34,354 bases of DNA from an uncultured Propionibacteriaceae bacterium (GTDB lineage: Bacteria > Actinomycetota > Actinomycetes > Propionibacteriales > Propionibacteriaceae): NCBI GenBank assembly GCA_936924635.1, contig CAKZHP010000069.1:1-34354 (forward strand). Direction: 5' to 3'. Numbering within the stretch: the first letter of the stretch is position 1; each line of letters begins with the position of its first letter. The notes beneath the pieces are model-generated. The model was not told where the DNA came from. It worked only from the letters and a program-made list of their open reading frames with translations, and did not search any database. Below are positions 22,627 through 32,394 of the stretch, in pieces. The translations under genes and the position numbers were made by a program.

Positions 22627-24114
22627 ATGACCGCACACCCCGACCGGGTTGACGACGCCGCGCAGAGCGCCATGGGCCACGGGGCGTACCGCGAGTCGCA
22701 GGTCTCGCACGGTGGCGCCACCTTCTGGCTCGAGAGGTCCGGCGACGGCAGCAAGCGCCTCGTCGCCCTCGCCGAGGACGAGGCCGCGCTCGACGGCTTC
22801 CAGGGCTCCACCGAGCAGCTCGAGGGCCGTACGCGGCTCGTCGCCGACACCTCGGCCGAGAACGCGCTCGCGCTCCGGGCTGCTCTCCCCTGGCTCACGC
22901 CCACGCGGTTCGGGCTGCACACCTCCGCCGGCTTCGGCGACCGGCTCGGCCTGGCCACTCCCGGTCACGTGCAGGCGCTGAACCGGGTCGGCGCGGCCAT
23001 CAACCCCGTCTTCGCGCAGCAGTCCATCCGCGAGATGGGCCGCTGCCACCGCACGCCGCGCGACGTGCTCGACGACGCCACCTGGGGTGCCTTCCAGGCG
23101 GGATGGACCAAGCCGGTGGGGGGTGACGCCGACCACCTGGAAGAGCTGGAGGACATCGACCGCACCGTCGACGCGGGGTTCGTCTTCTACACCCTCGACC
23201 CCAAGGCTCACGTCGACGACGAGGCGGAGAACGCCGACGCCGACACCGTACGCCGCAAGGTCGACGCGATCGACTGGGCCGGGCTGGACACCGACCTCGA
23301 CTCGGTCAAGAGCCGCTACGTCGGCTACTCGGTCGACCTCGAGAACGAGGCGATCACGTGCGACGAGGAGTCGGTGCTGCGGGCGCTGGCGAAGTACGGG
23401 CCGTCGATGGCCCACGCCATGGCGCTGTACCGGCGCCTGATGGAGAAGGGCATCGACTGCGAGGTGGAGTTCGCGGTCGACGAGACGGCCCACCCGACGA
23501 GACCGGCCGAGCACGTGGTCGTCGTCAGCGAGCTGAAGCGCCTCGGCATGGAGTTCGTCTCGTTCGCGCCGCGGTTCGTCGGCCGGTTCGAGAAGGGCGT
23601 GGAGTTCATCGGCGACATCGACGAGCTGCAGCGCGACTTCCAGATCCACGCGGAGCTGGCACGCGCGCTCGGCCCGTACAAGCTGTCGCTGCACTCGGGG
23701 TCGGACAAGTACTCGACGTACCCGCTGATCGCCGAGGCCACCAAGGGCCTGGTGCACCTGAAGACGGCGGGCACCAGCTGGGCCGAGGCGCTGCGCGTGA
23801 TCGCGAACCACGACCCCGACCTGATGCGACAGGTCCTCACGCTCGCGCTGGAGAGCTTCGAGAAGAACGTCAAGAGCTACCACCTCTCGTGCGACCCCAC
23901 GAAGATCCCGGCGCACCCGAGCGACGAGCAGGTCAGGGAGCTGATGAGCGTGATCGACTCTCGCCAGGTGCTGCACGTCGCCTACGGGGCGATCCTGGAG
24001 GAGTTCGGGCCGCAGCTGTACGCCATCTGGAACGACCACGAGGCCGAGCACTACGAGATCATCGCCGACCACTTCGCGAAGCACCTCGCGCCGTTCGCGC
24101 AGTGGGCCCAGTGA
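22627..24114 (+). CDS. Tagaturonate epimerase family protein (UxaE-like)
   Basis: A 495-residue cytoplasmic protein resembling the UxaE family, whose studied member in Thermotoga interconverts D-tagaturonate and D-fructuronate. Conserved-looking parts are GRCHRTPRDVLDDATWGAFQAGW (about 138-160), FVSFAPRFVGRFEKGVEFIGD (about 310-330) and KLSLHSGSDKYSTYP (about 352-366), then an acidic, His-rich C-terminal region (NDHEAEHYEIIADHF). No galacturonate or glucuronate pathway gene lies nearby, so the substrate is open. Start ATG with AAGGA upstream. The assignment rests on recalled family resemblance, not a search. Confidence 0.7.
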   Translation: MTAHPDRVDDAAQSAMGHGAYRESQVSHGGATFWLERSGDGSKRLVALAEDEAALDGFQGSTEQLEGRTRLVADTSAENALALRAALPWLTPTRFGLHTSAGFGDRLGLATPGHVQALNRVGAAINPVFAQQSIREMGRCHRTPRDVLDDATWGAFQAGWTKPVGGDADHLEELEDIDRTVDAGFVFYTLDPKAHVDDEAENADADTVRRKVDAIDWAGLDTDLDSVKSRYVGYSVDLENEAITCDEESVLRALAKYGPSMAHAMALYRRLMEKGIDCEVEFAVDETAHPTRPAEHVVVVSELKRLGMEFVSFAPRFVGRFEKGVEFIGDIDELQRDFQIHAELARALGPYKLSLHSGSDKYSTYPLIAEATKGLVHLKTAGTSWAEALRVIANHDPDLMRQVLTLALESFEKNVKSYHLSCDPTKIPAHPSDEQVRELMSVIDSRQVLHVAYGAILEEFGPQLYAIWNDHEAEHYEIIADHFAKHLAPFAQWAQ

Positions 24115-24294
24115 CCAGGCCCCAGTCACACCGGGCCCAGTGACGACAGACGCAGCGACGCCGGGCCCGGCGCCTGGGGATCCGGAGGTCTGACGCGGGC
24201 TCAGGCGTCGCGGGCACGGCCTGCGGGCGGATGCCTGCACCGCTGAGCCAGAGCCGCCCAGCGGGCGGGCGCCGGGCCGGGTGCCTCCCGCGTC

Positions 24295-24317
24295 TAGGGT
24301 GCTGGTGACGACAGGAG
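24295..24317 (+). promoter_or_regulatory. -10 element and ribosome site of mgtC
   Basis: TAGGGT (24295-24300) and AGGAG (24313-24317, four bases before ATG 24322) suggest that the frameshifted gene is still transcribed and initiated. Bases 24115-24294 hold only GC-rich sequence with the short direct repeat GGGCCCAGTGAC near the uxaE stop. Confidence 0.45.
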
Positions 24318-24321
24318 ACCC

Positions 24322-25016
24322 ATGAACGACATGTTCCTCGGCCAGGGGCTGACCCAGGTCGCCGAGATCCTCCTTGCCTTCCTGCTCAGCAGCCTAGTCG
24401 GCCTGGAGCGGCAATCCCGCGGCAAGAACGCCGGGCTGCGCACCCAGGCGATCGTGGGCACGGCCTCGGCGCTGTTCATGCAGGTGAGCAAGTTCGGGTT
24501 CTTCGACGTCGTCAGCCCCGACATCATCAACCTCGACCCCTCACGCGTCGCCGCCCAGGTGGTGTCTGGCATCGGCTTCCTCGGCGCCGGCCTGATCCTC
24601 ACGCACCCGGCGCCGTACGCGGGCTGACCACCGCGGCGTCGGTGTGGGAGGTGGCGGCGATCGGCATGGCGGCCGGTGCCGGCCTCTGGGTGCTCGCGAC
24701 CGTGGTGACCGTTCTCCACTTCGTGGTGGCGTACGGGTTCACCTGGCTCGTCCGTCGTCTGCCAGGCCGCCGTGGGACCGGGGTGGAGCTCGAGGTGCGC
24801 TACCCCGACGGGCACGGCACGCTGCGCTCGATCCTGGAGGTCGTCACCGGTGGTGGCTGGTCGGTGGACCGGGCGGTGACGACTCGCGCCGACGACGGCA
24901 CCGTGAACCTGACCCTGCAGATCTTCGGCCCCGGCCCCGTCGACGCCGTGGTCACGCGCCTGGCGGCGACCCCGGACGTGCTGGGCGTCGATCGGGGCGA
25001 CGCCGACGACGCATAG
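24322..25016 (+). pseudogene. MgtC/SapB-family membrane protein, broken by a one-base frameshift
   Basis: The first frame (24322-24627) has the MgtC hallmarks SSLVGLERQSRGKNAGLRTQAIVG and RVAAQVVSGIGFLGAGLIL, then runs LTHPAPYAG to a TGA. The next conserved segment, VRGLTTAASVWEVAAIGMAAGAG, is encoded without a gap in the neighbouring frame from 24615 and continues to 25016 with a membrane helix and a C-terminal ACT-like domain. Adding one base between about 24601 and 24615 (for example CCCGG to CCCGGG) restores a protein of about 231 residues, the normal MgtC size. It is therefore a recent mutation or a sequence error. MgtC proteins are linked to magnesium limitation and membrane potential. 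Confidence 0.9.
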
Positions 25017-25205
25017 GCCACGCCCGTCAGAGCCACCGTGCTCGGACGCCGCCCGACCGCGTCCGGCCAGCCGCGGGCCGGGCGCCTCCGTCGCCTCAGG
25101 CGCAGGCCCCCGGCCCGATCCCCCTGTCGACACGACCTCTTCGACGGCTCAGGCCGCACACCCGGGGGGCCGAACATCACGGGGACAAGGGCGGACCCTG
25201 CCTCA

Positions 25206-25222
25206 TGGCGGCTCGACCGCCA
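25206..25222 (-). terminator. Weak hairpin downstream of recQ
   Basis: TGGCGG, a five-base loop and CCGCCA lie 40 bases beyond the recQ stop, between the convergent mgtC and recQ. There is no T tract. The rest of 25017-25261 shows nothing recognisable. Confidence 0.25.
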
Positions 25223-25261
25223 CAGCCGCTGCGCGGACACGGTCCGTCGAGGGGCCGGGGC

Positions 25262-27388
<2,127 letters not shown>

Positions 27389-27394
27389 GGGCCC

Positions 27395-27400
27395 ACCGTA
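27395..27400 (-). promoter_or_regulatory. -10 element of recQ, leaderless
   Basis: TACGGT on the minus strand ends six bases before ATG 27388, and no ribosome site is present. AAACTGTC lies 12 bases upstream of the hexamer. Confidence 0.45.
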
Positions 27401-27490
27401 GGAGACGGGTCTGACAGTTTTCGCTGACCGCGGCTGGGCTGGGCGCCCGAGGCTGTGCTGCGGCTCCGCCTCGCTTCGCTCGGCTCGCCG

Positions 27491-27576
27491 GGTTTCGACT
27501 CGGTTCTCCTTCGCAAGCTCAGGAGAACCTCACTCAACCAGCGGGATCCCGCACGCTCGGGACCTTCTCACTCGAC
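27491..27576. repeat. Intergenic palindromic repeat element
   Basis: The stretch contains GGTTTCGACTC, an eight-base hairpin (GTTCTCCT, 27503-27510, and AGGAGAAC, 27521-27528), CTCACTCAACCAGCGG, the palindrome GCGGGATCCCGC (27541-27552), and a second imperfect copy CTCACTCGACCAGCGG. Elements with GGTTTCGAC and CTCAACCAGCGG are, as I recall, scattered between genes in many actinobacteria. It lies between the recQ promoter and the end of the osmoprotectant operon and may end transcription. Confidence 0.5.
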
Positions 27577-27587
27577 CAGCGGTGGGG

Positions 27588-28517
27588 TCAGAGACCCTTC
27601 TCTGCGAGCCAGGCCTTGGCGATGTCGGCGGACTTCTTCTGCTGGTCCTTCGACTGGGCGTTCAGCCTCGGCAGGGTGCTGGCGTCGAGGGCGGCCTGCA
27701 CCTTCTCGATCGCGGCGGTCGCCTTCGCGTCCACCTTGGCGGACACGACCGGGATGACGTTCTGCGGCAGGATCATCGACTTCGGGTCCGTCAGGGTCAC
27801 GAAGCCGGAGCTCGCGATCGACGGGTCGGCGCTGTAGAGGTCCACCATGAACACCTTGCCGTCGGTCAGTGCCTTGCGGGTCAGCGGGCCGCCGCTGTCC
27901 TCCACCGGGATCACCGTGGCGTCGACGCCGTACTCCTTCTTCAGCCCCTGCGGGCCGTAGGGGCGGCTGGACAGCTCAGCGTTGCCGCCGATCGTGATCG
28001 GCTCCTTCACCTTCGTGAGGTCGGCCAGCGAGGCGAGGCCGTACTTGTCGGCCGTGGCCCTGGTCACGTTGTAGCTGTCCTGGTCGCTCGCCCCGGCCGC
28101 CTTCAGCACCTTGAGACCCGAGGGCAGCGCCTTCGTGATGGCGGCCTCCACCTCGGCGAGCGTCTTGGCCGTAGCGCTCTTGTCCAGCGCCTGGAGGAAG
28201 TTGCCCGTGTACTCGGGGAAGACGTCGATCTTGCCGGCCTTGATCTCCGGCAGGTACACCTCGCGCTGCCCGATCTGGAAGTTACGGGTCACCGTGAACC
28301 CGGCCTTCTCCAGCGCCTGTGCGTAGATCTCCGCGACGATCTCGTTCGAGTAGTACTGCTGGCTGCCGACGACCAGAGTCGTGGACCCGCCGGCGGGAGG
28401 CGTCGCGGTGCCGGCCACTGTGGTCGGGTTCGCCAGCGGGTCGTTGCTTGAGCAGGCGCCGAGGGCCAGCACAGCCGCGCCACCGCCGATCTGCAGGAAG
28501 GTGCGTCGAGTAGTCAC
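27588..28517 (-). CDS. Osmoprotectant ABC transporter substrate-binding lipoprotein (OpuBC/OsmF type)
   Basis: 309 residues. The signal has a twin-arginine motif (TRRTFLQ, residues 3-9), a hydrophobic core and a lipobox LGAC (C22), which predicts a Tat-exported lipoprotein. The mature part has the glycine-betaine-binding fold: VGSQQYYSNEIVAEIYAQALEKAGF, then EVYLPEIKAGKIDVFPEYTGNFLQ, and the C-terminal lobe with VIPVVSAKV. It should capture glycine betaine, choline or a related compatible solute and deliver it to the two permeases. Start GTG with AGGAG seven bases upstream. It lies 61 bases after the preceding permease and is the last gene of the operon. Confidence 0.92.
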   Translation of the reverse strand: MTTRRTFLQIGGGAAVLALGACSSNDPLANPTTVAGTATPPAGGSTTLVVGSQQYYSNEIVAEIYAQALEKAGFTVTRNFQIGQREVYLPEIKAGKIDVFPEYTGNFLQALDKSATAKTLAEVEAAITKALPSGLKVLKAAGASDQDSYNVTRATADKYGLASLADLTKVKEPITIGGNAELSSRPYGPQGLKKEYGVDATVIPVEDSGGPLTRKALTDGKVFMVDLYSADPSIASSGFVTLTDPKSMILPQNVIPVVSAKVDAKATAAIEKVQAALDASTLPRLNAQSKDQQKKSADIAKAWLAEKGL

Positions 28518-28578
28518 GTGATTCTCCTCAGGGTGTGGGCGTACGCCCCGGCAACCTCCCCGCGGCGAGCCCTATTCC

Positions 28579-29244
28579 TCACCCGAGCCGCCGTGTGCGT
28601 GCCACCGCGGCCCGTACCGCCACCTCGAACACCAGCTCCAGCACGACGGCGAGTGCGACGACGAGCAGCGAGGAGCCGAGCATCATCTCGTACTGCTGCG
28701 TCTTGAGCCCGAGGAACAGGAACCGCCCGAGGCCGCCCGCCCCCACATACGCCGCGAGGGTGGCGGTGGCGACGACCTGCAGCATCGCGGAACGGATGCC
28801 GCCCAGGAGAAGGGGCAGCCCCAGCGGCGCCTCGACCCTCGTGAGCACCTGCCACTCCGACATCCCCATCGCCCGAGCCGCGTCCACGACGGTGGCAGGA
28901 GCGTTCTCCACCCCTGCGTACGCCCCCGCGAGCACCGACGGGATCGCCAGCAGCACCAGGGCCAGCAGGGGGGCGCCGAGACCGATGCCGATGCCCAGGC
29001 CCAGCAGTGTCACCAGGCCGAGCGTGGGCAGCGCCCGCGCGGCGCCGGTGATGGCAACCACCAGCCCCCGCGCGCGACCGGTGTGGCCGATGAGGTAGCC
29101 GAGCGGGACCCCCACCAGGCACGCCAGGCCCATGGCGGCCAGCGAGTACCACACGTGCTCCCAGGTGCGGGCCGCGATCCCGTCGGGACCGCCAGCGTTG
29201 GCAGGGTCGAGCAGCCACGCGAAGGCGGCCTGCAGCAGCCCCAT
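28579..29244 (-). CDS. Osmoprotectant ABC transporter permease 2
   Basis: A 221-residue inner-membrane permease of the binding-protein-dependent type with about five to six helices. The cytoplasmic EAA loop reads VVDAARAMGMSEWQVLTRVEAPLGLP, characteristic of the OpuB/OpuC and OsmW/OsmY group. The frame is open a few codons upstream, but ATG 29244 shares a base with the upstream stop (TGATG), which indicates coupled translation. It forms the channel with permease 1. The 61-base gap after it contains the palindrome GGGCGTACGCCC (28537-28548), and the lipoprotein gene follows. Confidence 0.93.
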   Translation of the reverse strand: MGLLQAAFAWLLDPANAGGPDGIAARTWEHVWYSLAAMGLACLVGVPLGYLIGHTGRARGLVVAITGAARALPTLGLVTLLGLGIGIGLGAPLLALVLLAIPSVLAGAYAGVENAPATVVDAARAMGMSEWQVLTRVEAPLGLPLLLGGIRSAMLQVVATATLAAYVGAGGLGRFLFLGLKTQQYEMMLGSSLLVVALAVVLELVFEVAVRAAVARTRRLG

Positions 29245-29897
29245 CAGACGGCCGCCTTCGGTCGGGAGGCACCCTGCCACGGCATCAGCCGACGGCCCAG
29301 CAGCGCGAGCACCTGGTCGAGCAGCAGCGCGAGAACCACGGTGGCCACGATGCCGGTGAGCACCTCGGCGACGAGGCCCCGCTGGAAGCCGTCGATGAAC
29401 AGCATGCCGAGGCTGGACACACCGAGCACGGCGCTCACGGTGACCAGGCTCACGGTGCTGACCGCCACCACCCGCAGACCGGCGAGCAGGGCGGGGCCGG
29501 CCAGCGGCAACTCGACGGTGAAGAAGCGGCGTCCGGCCCCGTATCCCACGGCCGTCGCCGACAGCGTCGTGGCCTCGGGAACGGAGTCGAGCGCATCAGC
29601 CGCAGAGCGCACCATCAGAGCCAGCCCGTACAAGGTCAGCGCGGCGACCACGTTGACGCTGGACCGCACCCCGGCCCCGGTCACCAGCGGCAGCACGATG
29701 AACAGCGGCAGGGACGGCACCGCGTACAGCAGCCCTGCGACCAGCAGCACCGTGAACCGCGACCATCGGTAGCGGTTGGCGAGCCACGCGACCGGGATCG
29801 CGAGGACGAAGCTGAGCAGGATCGCGGGGAGGGCGAGCAGCAGGTGCGCCTCGACCGCGTCCTTCACCGTGCCGATGTTGTCGGCCAGCCACCTCAT
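29244..29897 (-). CDS. Osmoprotectant ABC transporter permease 1
   Basis: A 217-residue permease of the same type: five to six membrane helices, with a cytoplasmic coupling loop around ATTLSATAVGYGAGRRFFTVELPLAGPALLAG. It begins HLLLALPAILLSFVLAIPVAWLANRY after a short polar N-terminus. ATG 29897 overlaps the ATPase stop by ATGA. Heterodimer partner of permease 2 in the same operon. Confidence 0.93.
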   Translation of the reverse strand: MRWLADNIGTVKDAVEAHLLLALPAILLSFVLAIPVAWLANRYRWSRFTVLLVAGLLYAVPSLPLFIVLPLVTGAGVRSSVNVVAALTLYGLALMVRSAADALDSVPEATTLSATAVGYGAGRRFFTVELPLAGPALLAGLRVVAVSTVSLVTVSAVLGVSSLGMLFIDGFQRGLVAEVLTGIVATVVLALLLDQVLALLGRRLMPWQGASRPKAAV

Positions 29898-30715
29898 GAG
29901 GACCTCCCGAGCCGGCCGACGGGCCGGTCGAGGCTGTCCAGCACCAGGTCGTCGCCGTACGGGCCCGGTTCCAGGTGGAGCGTGCGGTCACCCGAGCTGA
30001 GACCGATGAAGTCGCGGACGAAGTCGTCGGCGGGGTCGGTGAGGATCTGCTTGGGGGTGCCCGCCTGGGCGATCACACCACCCACGGCGAGGATGACGAT
30101 CTGGTCGCCCAGGGCGAACGCCTCGGTGATGTCGTGGGTGACGAAGACGATCGTCTTCTCCAGCCGGCTCTGCAGAGCCCGCAGCTCGCGCTGGAGGTCG
30201 GCGCGCACGATCGGGTCGACAGCCCCGAAGGGCTCGTCCATCAGCAGCACCGCCGGGTCGGCGGCGAGCCCGCGGGCGACCCCGACCCGCTGCTGCTGAC
30301 CGCCCGAGAGCTGCGCCGGGTAGCGCTGCGCCATCGCCCGGTCGAGCCCCACCAGGTCCATGAGCTCCAGGGCATGGGCGTGCGCCTTGGCCTTCGGCTC
30401 GCCGTTCAGCATCGGCACCGTGGCGATGTTGTCGATCACCTTGCGGTGCGGCAGCAGACCGGAGTTCTGCATCACGTAGCCGATCGACCGGCGCAGCGCG
30501 ACCGGCTCGCAGGTCGCCACGTCCACGCCGTCGACGAGCACGGCACCGTGGCTGGGGGTGACCATCCGGTTCACCATGCGCAGCAGGGTCGTCTTGCCGC
30601 AGCCGGACGAGCCGACGAACACCGTCGTCTGCCCGGTCGGCACCGTGAGCGACACGTCAGCGACGGCCACGGTGCCGTCAGGGTAGGTCTTGCCCACGTC
30701 TCGAAACTCGATCAC
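29894..30715 (-). CDS. Osmoprotectant ABC transporter ATP-binding protein (ProV/OpuBA type)
   Basis: A 273-residue ATPase that powers glycine-betaine-type uptake. Visible motifs: Walker A GSSGCGKT (35-42), the Q loop VMQNSGLLPH, signature LSGGQQQR (136-143), Walker B VLLMDEP with the catalytic Glu, and the switch His in FVTHDITEAF. It ends soon after the ABC domain and has no tandem CBS domains, which in OpuA-type ATPases sense ionic strength. Osmotic gating must therefore lie elsewhere or at transcription. GTG 30715 is chosen because homologues start IEFRDVGKTYPDG. GAGGAT lies six bases before it, either as a ribosome site or as a -10 hexamer. First gene of the four-gene operon. Confidence 0.94.
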   Translation of the reverse strand: MIEFRDVGKTYPDGTVAVADVSLTVPTGQTTVFVGSSGCGKTTLLRMVNRMVTPSHGAVLVDGVDVATCEPVALRRSIGYVMQNSGLLPHRKVIDNIATVPMLNGEPKAKAHAHALELMDLVGLDRAMAQRYPAQLSGGQQQRVGVARGLAADPAVLLMDEPFGAVDPIVRADLQRELRALQSRLEKTIVFVTHDITEAFALGDQIVILAVGGVIAQAGTPKQILTDPADDFVRDFIGLSSGDRTLHLEPGPYGDDLVLDSLDRPVGRLGRSS

Positions 30716-30829
30716 GGACCCATCCTCACGCACGCCTCCGACAGTTTCGGCACGGCGGGCGGACTGCCCACCCCCGCGGTCCGGGCCAGCCCGGTCAGCC
30801 ACCCGGTTCAGGGAGGCCCGCTACTGCCG

Positions 30830-30874
30830 GGCTGACGGCCCGGGCGTCCGTGTCGTCGACCTGGCCCGTCAGCC
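30830..30874 (-). terminator. Inverted repeat after the coiled-coil protein gene
   Basis: GGCTGACGG (30830-30838) and CCGTCAGCC (30866-30874) form a nine-base stem with a 27-base loop, starting two bases beyond the stop of the minus-strand gene that ends at 30877. It may stop transcription before the osmoprotectant operon, which runs in the same direction. Confidence 0.4.
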
Positions 30875-30876
30875 AC

Positions 30877-32160
30877 TCAGGGTGCGGGAGGCTGCCCCTG
30901 CGTGGCCTCGGCGACGGCGGCGGCCAGCTCGGCGGCGGCTGCCTCCTCGGCTGCCTCCGCCTCCTGCAGCCGCTCCTGGGCTGCCGCGAACTGCAGCCCC
31001 AGCTGATCGACCTCGCGCTGCGCCTCGTCGCGGGCCTCCTGGGCGGCGGCGTGGCGCGCCGAGGCCGCGTCCACCTTCTTGGCCGCGGCTGCCAGTCGCT
31101 TCTTCGCCTGGGCCGCCGCGAGTGTCCGCTGGGCAGCCTCCAGCGCCGCCAGCGCCGCCGCTTCTTCGTCGTCGAGATCGCCCTCGGCGTCCTCGTCGGG
31201 CTCCGGCTCCGACTCGGGTCCAGGGCGGGGTACGGCTCGCAGCCGCTGCGTCTCGGCGGCCGGTGGAGCCGTCCTGGTGCTCGGACCGGGCTCTGTCTCC
31301 AGCTCCTCCTCGACGTCGGTAGCCGCAGCGTCGGCGGTGTCTGTCGATCCCGGCTCGGGCGTCGCGGGCGGCTCCGGCGCCGGTGCGGGCTCTGGTTCCA
31401 CCCCAGGCTCGACCTTCGACTCCCGCTCCGCCGCCGGCTCGGTTGCGGCCGGGTCGTCGCTGGTCAGGGGCTCCGCGGCCATCTCAGGCTCGCTCCTGGG
31501 CTGGGCCGAGTCCTGAGCAGGCTCCGCCGGCGCCTTCCCCCCGGAGGTCGCCTCCGAGCTCTCCGGCTGCTCCGCGCGCCGCTTCTTCGCCGCCTGCGCC
31601 GCCTCTGCTGCTGCCGCCGCCGCGCGTGCCTCCCCGACCCGTCTGGTGCGCAGGTCGAGCTCGGCCCCCAGCGCATCGGCGAGGTCGACCTCCCCGAACC
31701 CCGCGTACACGAGTGGCCGCGCCAGGCACCCCGACGTCACCACCGCCTCGGCCTTGGGGTCTGCGACAGCGGCCGTCAGCGTGGTCTGCACCTCGGCAAG
31801 CGACGCGGCGCTCGGCGTCACACCGTGGTCGGCCAGCAACGCGGTGAGCTGGGTGAGCACCAGCTGCTCCAGGCGGCGCCGCTCGGCGGTCATGCCGGCC
31901 AGCCGGGCCATGTCCAGGGCCGCCTGGGCCGCCCGCATCTGCCCGCCCAGCGCCGTCAGCTCCCCGAGCGCGGGGAGGTCCGCACGGGCCGCGAGGTTCA
32001 CGTACCAGGCGCTCACCGTGGGGCGGCGCAGCGCTCCGATGGCCGCGGCGAGCTCCTTGTCCTTGGCGGCCTTGGCCTCCTTGACCAGCTCCCCGCGCCG
32101 GGCGACGAACGCGGCCGGGTCGATCCCGTACAGCTCCTCGGCCGCGCTCTCCAGGTCCAC
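30877..32160 (-). CDS. Uncharacterised actinobacterial protein with acidic linker and C-terminal coiled coil
   Basis: 427 residues in three parts. A conserved-looking N-terminal domain (about 1-190) contains LYGIDPAAFVARRGELVKEAK and the strongly patterned ALRRPTVSAWYVNLAAR. A Pro/Glu/Ala/Ser-rich acidic linker follows (about 195-330). The C-terminus is a long Ala/Glu/Lys/Gln helix (about 335-420), almost certainly a coiled coil. I recall similar proteins across actinobacteria, always without a known function. There is no signal peptide, membrane helix or catalytic motif. GTG 32160 is chosen because CAGACT stands seven bases before it and the sequence upstream of it is not protein-like. It is a single-gene unit. 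Confidence 0.8.
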   Translation of the reverse strand: MDLESAAEELYGIDPAAFVARRGELVKEAKAAKDKELAAAIGALRRPTVSAWYVNLAARADLPALGELTALGGQMRAAQAALDMARLAGMTAERRRLEQLVLTQLTALLADHGVTPSAASLAEVQTTLTAAVADPKAEAVVTSGCLARPLVYAGFGEVDLADALGAELDLRTRRVGEARAAAAAAEAAQAAKKRRAEQPESSEATSGGKAPAEPAQDSAQPRSEPEMAAEPLTSDDPAATEPAAERESKVEPGVEPEPAPAPEPPATPEPGSTDTADAAATDVEEELETEPGPSTRTAPPAAETQRLRAVPRPGPESEPEPDEDAEGDLDDEEAAALAALEAAQRTLAAAQAKKRLAAAAKKVDAASARHAAAQEARDEAQREVDQLGLQFAAAQERLQEAEAAEEAAAAELAAAVAEATQGQPPAP

Positions 32161-32167
32161 GGGCGTC

Positions 32168-32173
32168 AGTCTG
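32168..32173 (-). promoter_or_regulatory. -10-like element of the coiled-coil protein gene, leaderless
   Basis: CAGACT on the minus strand (one change from TAnnnT) ends seven bases before GTG 32160. No ribosome site is present. The remainder of 32161-32375 shows no gene or clear signal. Confidence 0.35.
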
Positions 32174-32360
32174 GCACGGTGCGGCACCGCGGCCGGGGGC
32201 CGTGAGCACCCAGAGACCCGGACGGCGGGCTCGGGGAGCCACCGGGCGTACGCGACGAGGCGGGCGATCGTGGGACGGGGCCGGTGAACGTCGTGACGGG
32301 ACCTGGCCGAGCGGGTCCGCGAGCACCCCGGTGCGGGTGCTGCCAGGCGCCCACGGCTAC

Positions 32361-32394
32361 CCGCTGGAGGCGGCGTCACCGCTGGAGGCGGCGT
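32361..32394. repeat. Two-copy 18-base tandem repeat at the end of the exonuclease gene
   Basis: CCGCTGGAGGCGGCGT occurs at 32361-32376 and 32379-32394. The second copy encodes the last residues (RRLQR) and the first covers the stop and downstream bases. A duplication there may have moved the stop codon. Confidence 0.6.

Noticed and set aside
19340..22630. A plus-strand open frame of about 1,100 codons opposite yhgE
   Set aside because: It mirrors the heptad repeats of yhgE. The minus strand has recognised domains, coupled starts and a promoter.
24115..24321. Possible small gene or RNA between the UxaE-like gene and mgtC
   Set aside because: No start with a ribosome site, no convincing hairpin and no coding bias. 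Only a short GGGCCCAGTGAC direct repeat.
28514..29272. Open frame overlapping permease 2
   Set aside because: Arg/Gly-rich shadow. The other frame has membrane helices and the EAA coupling loop.
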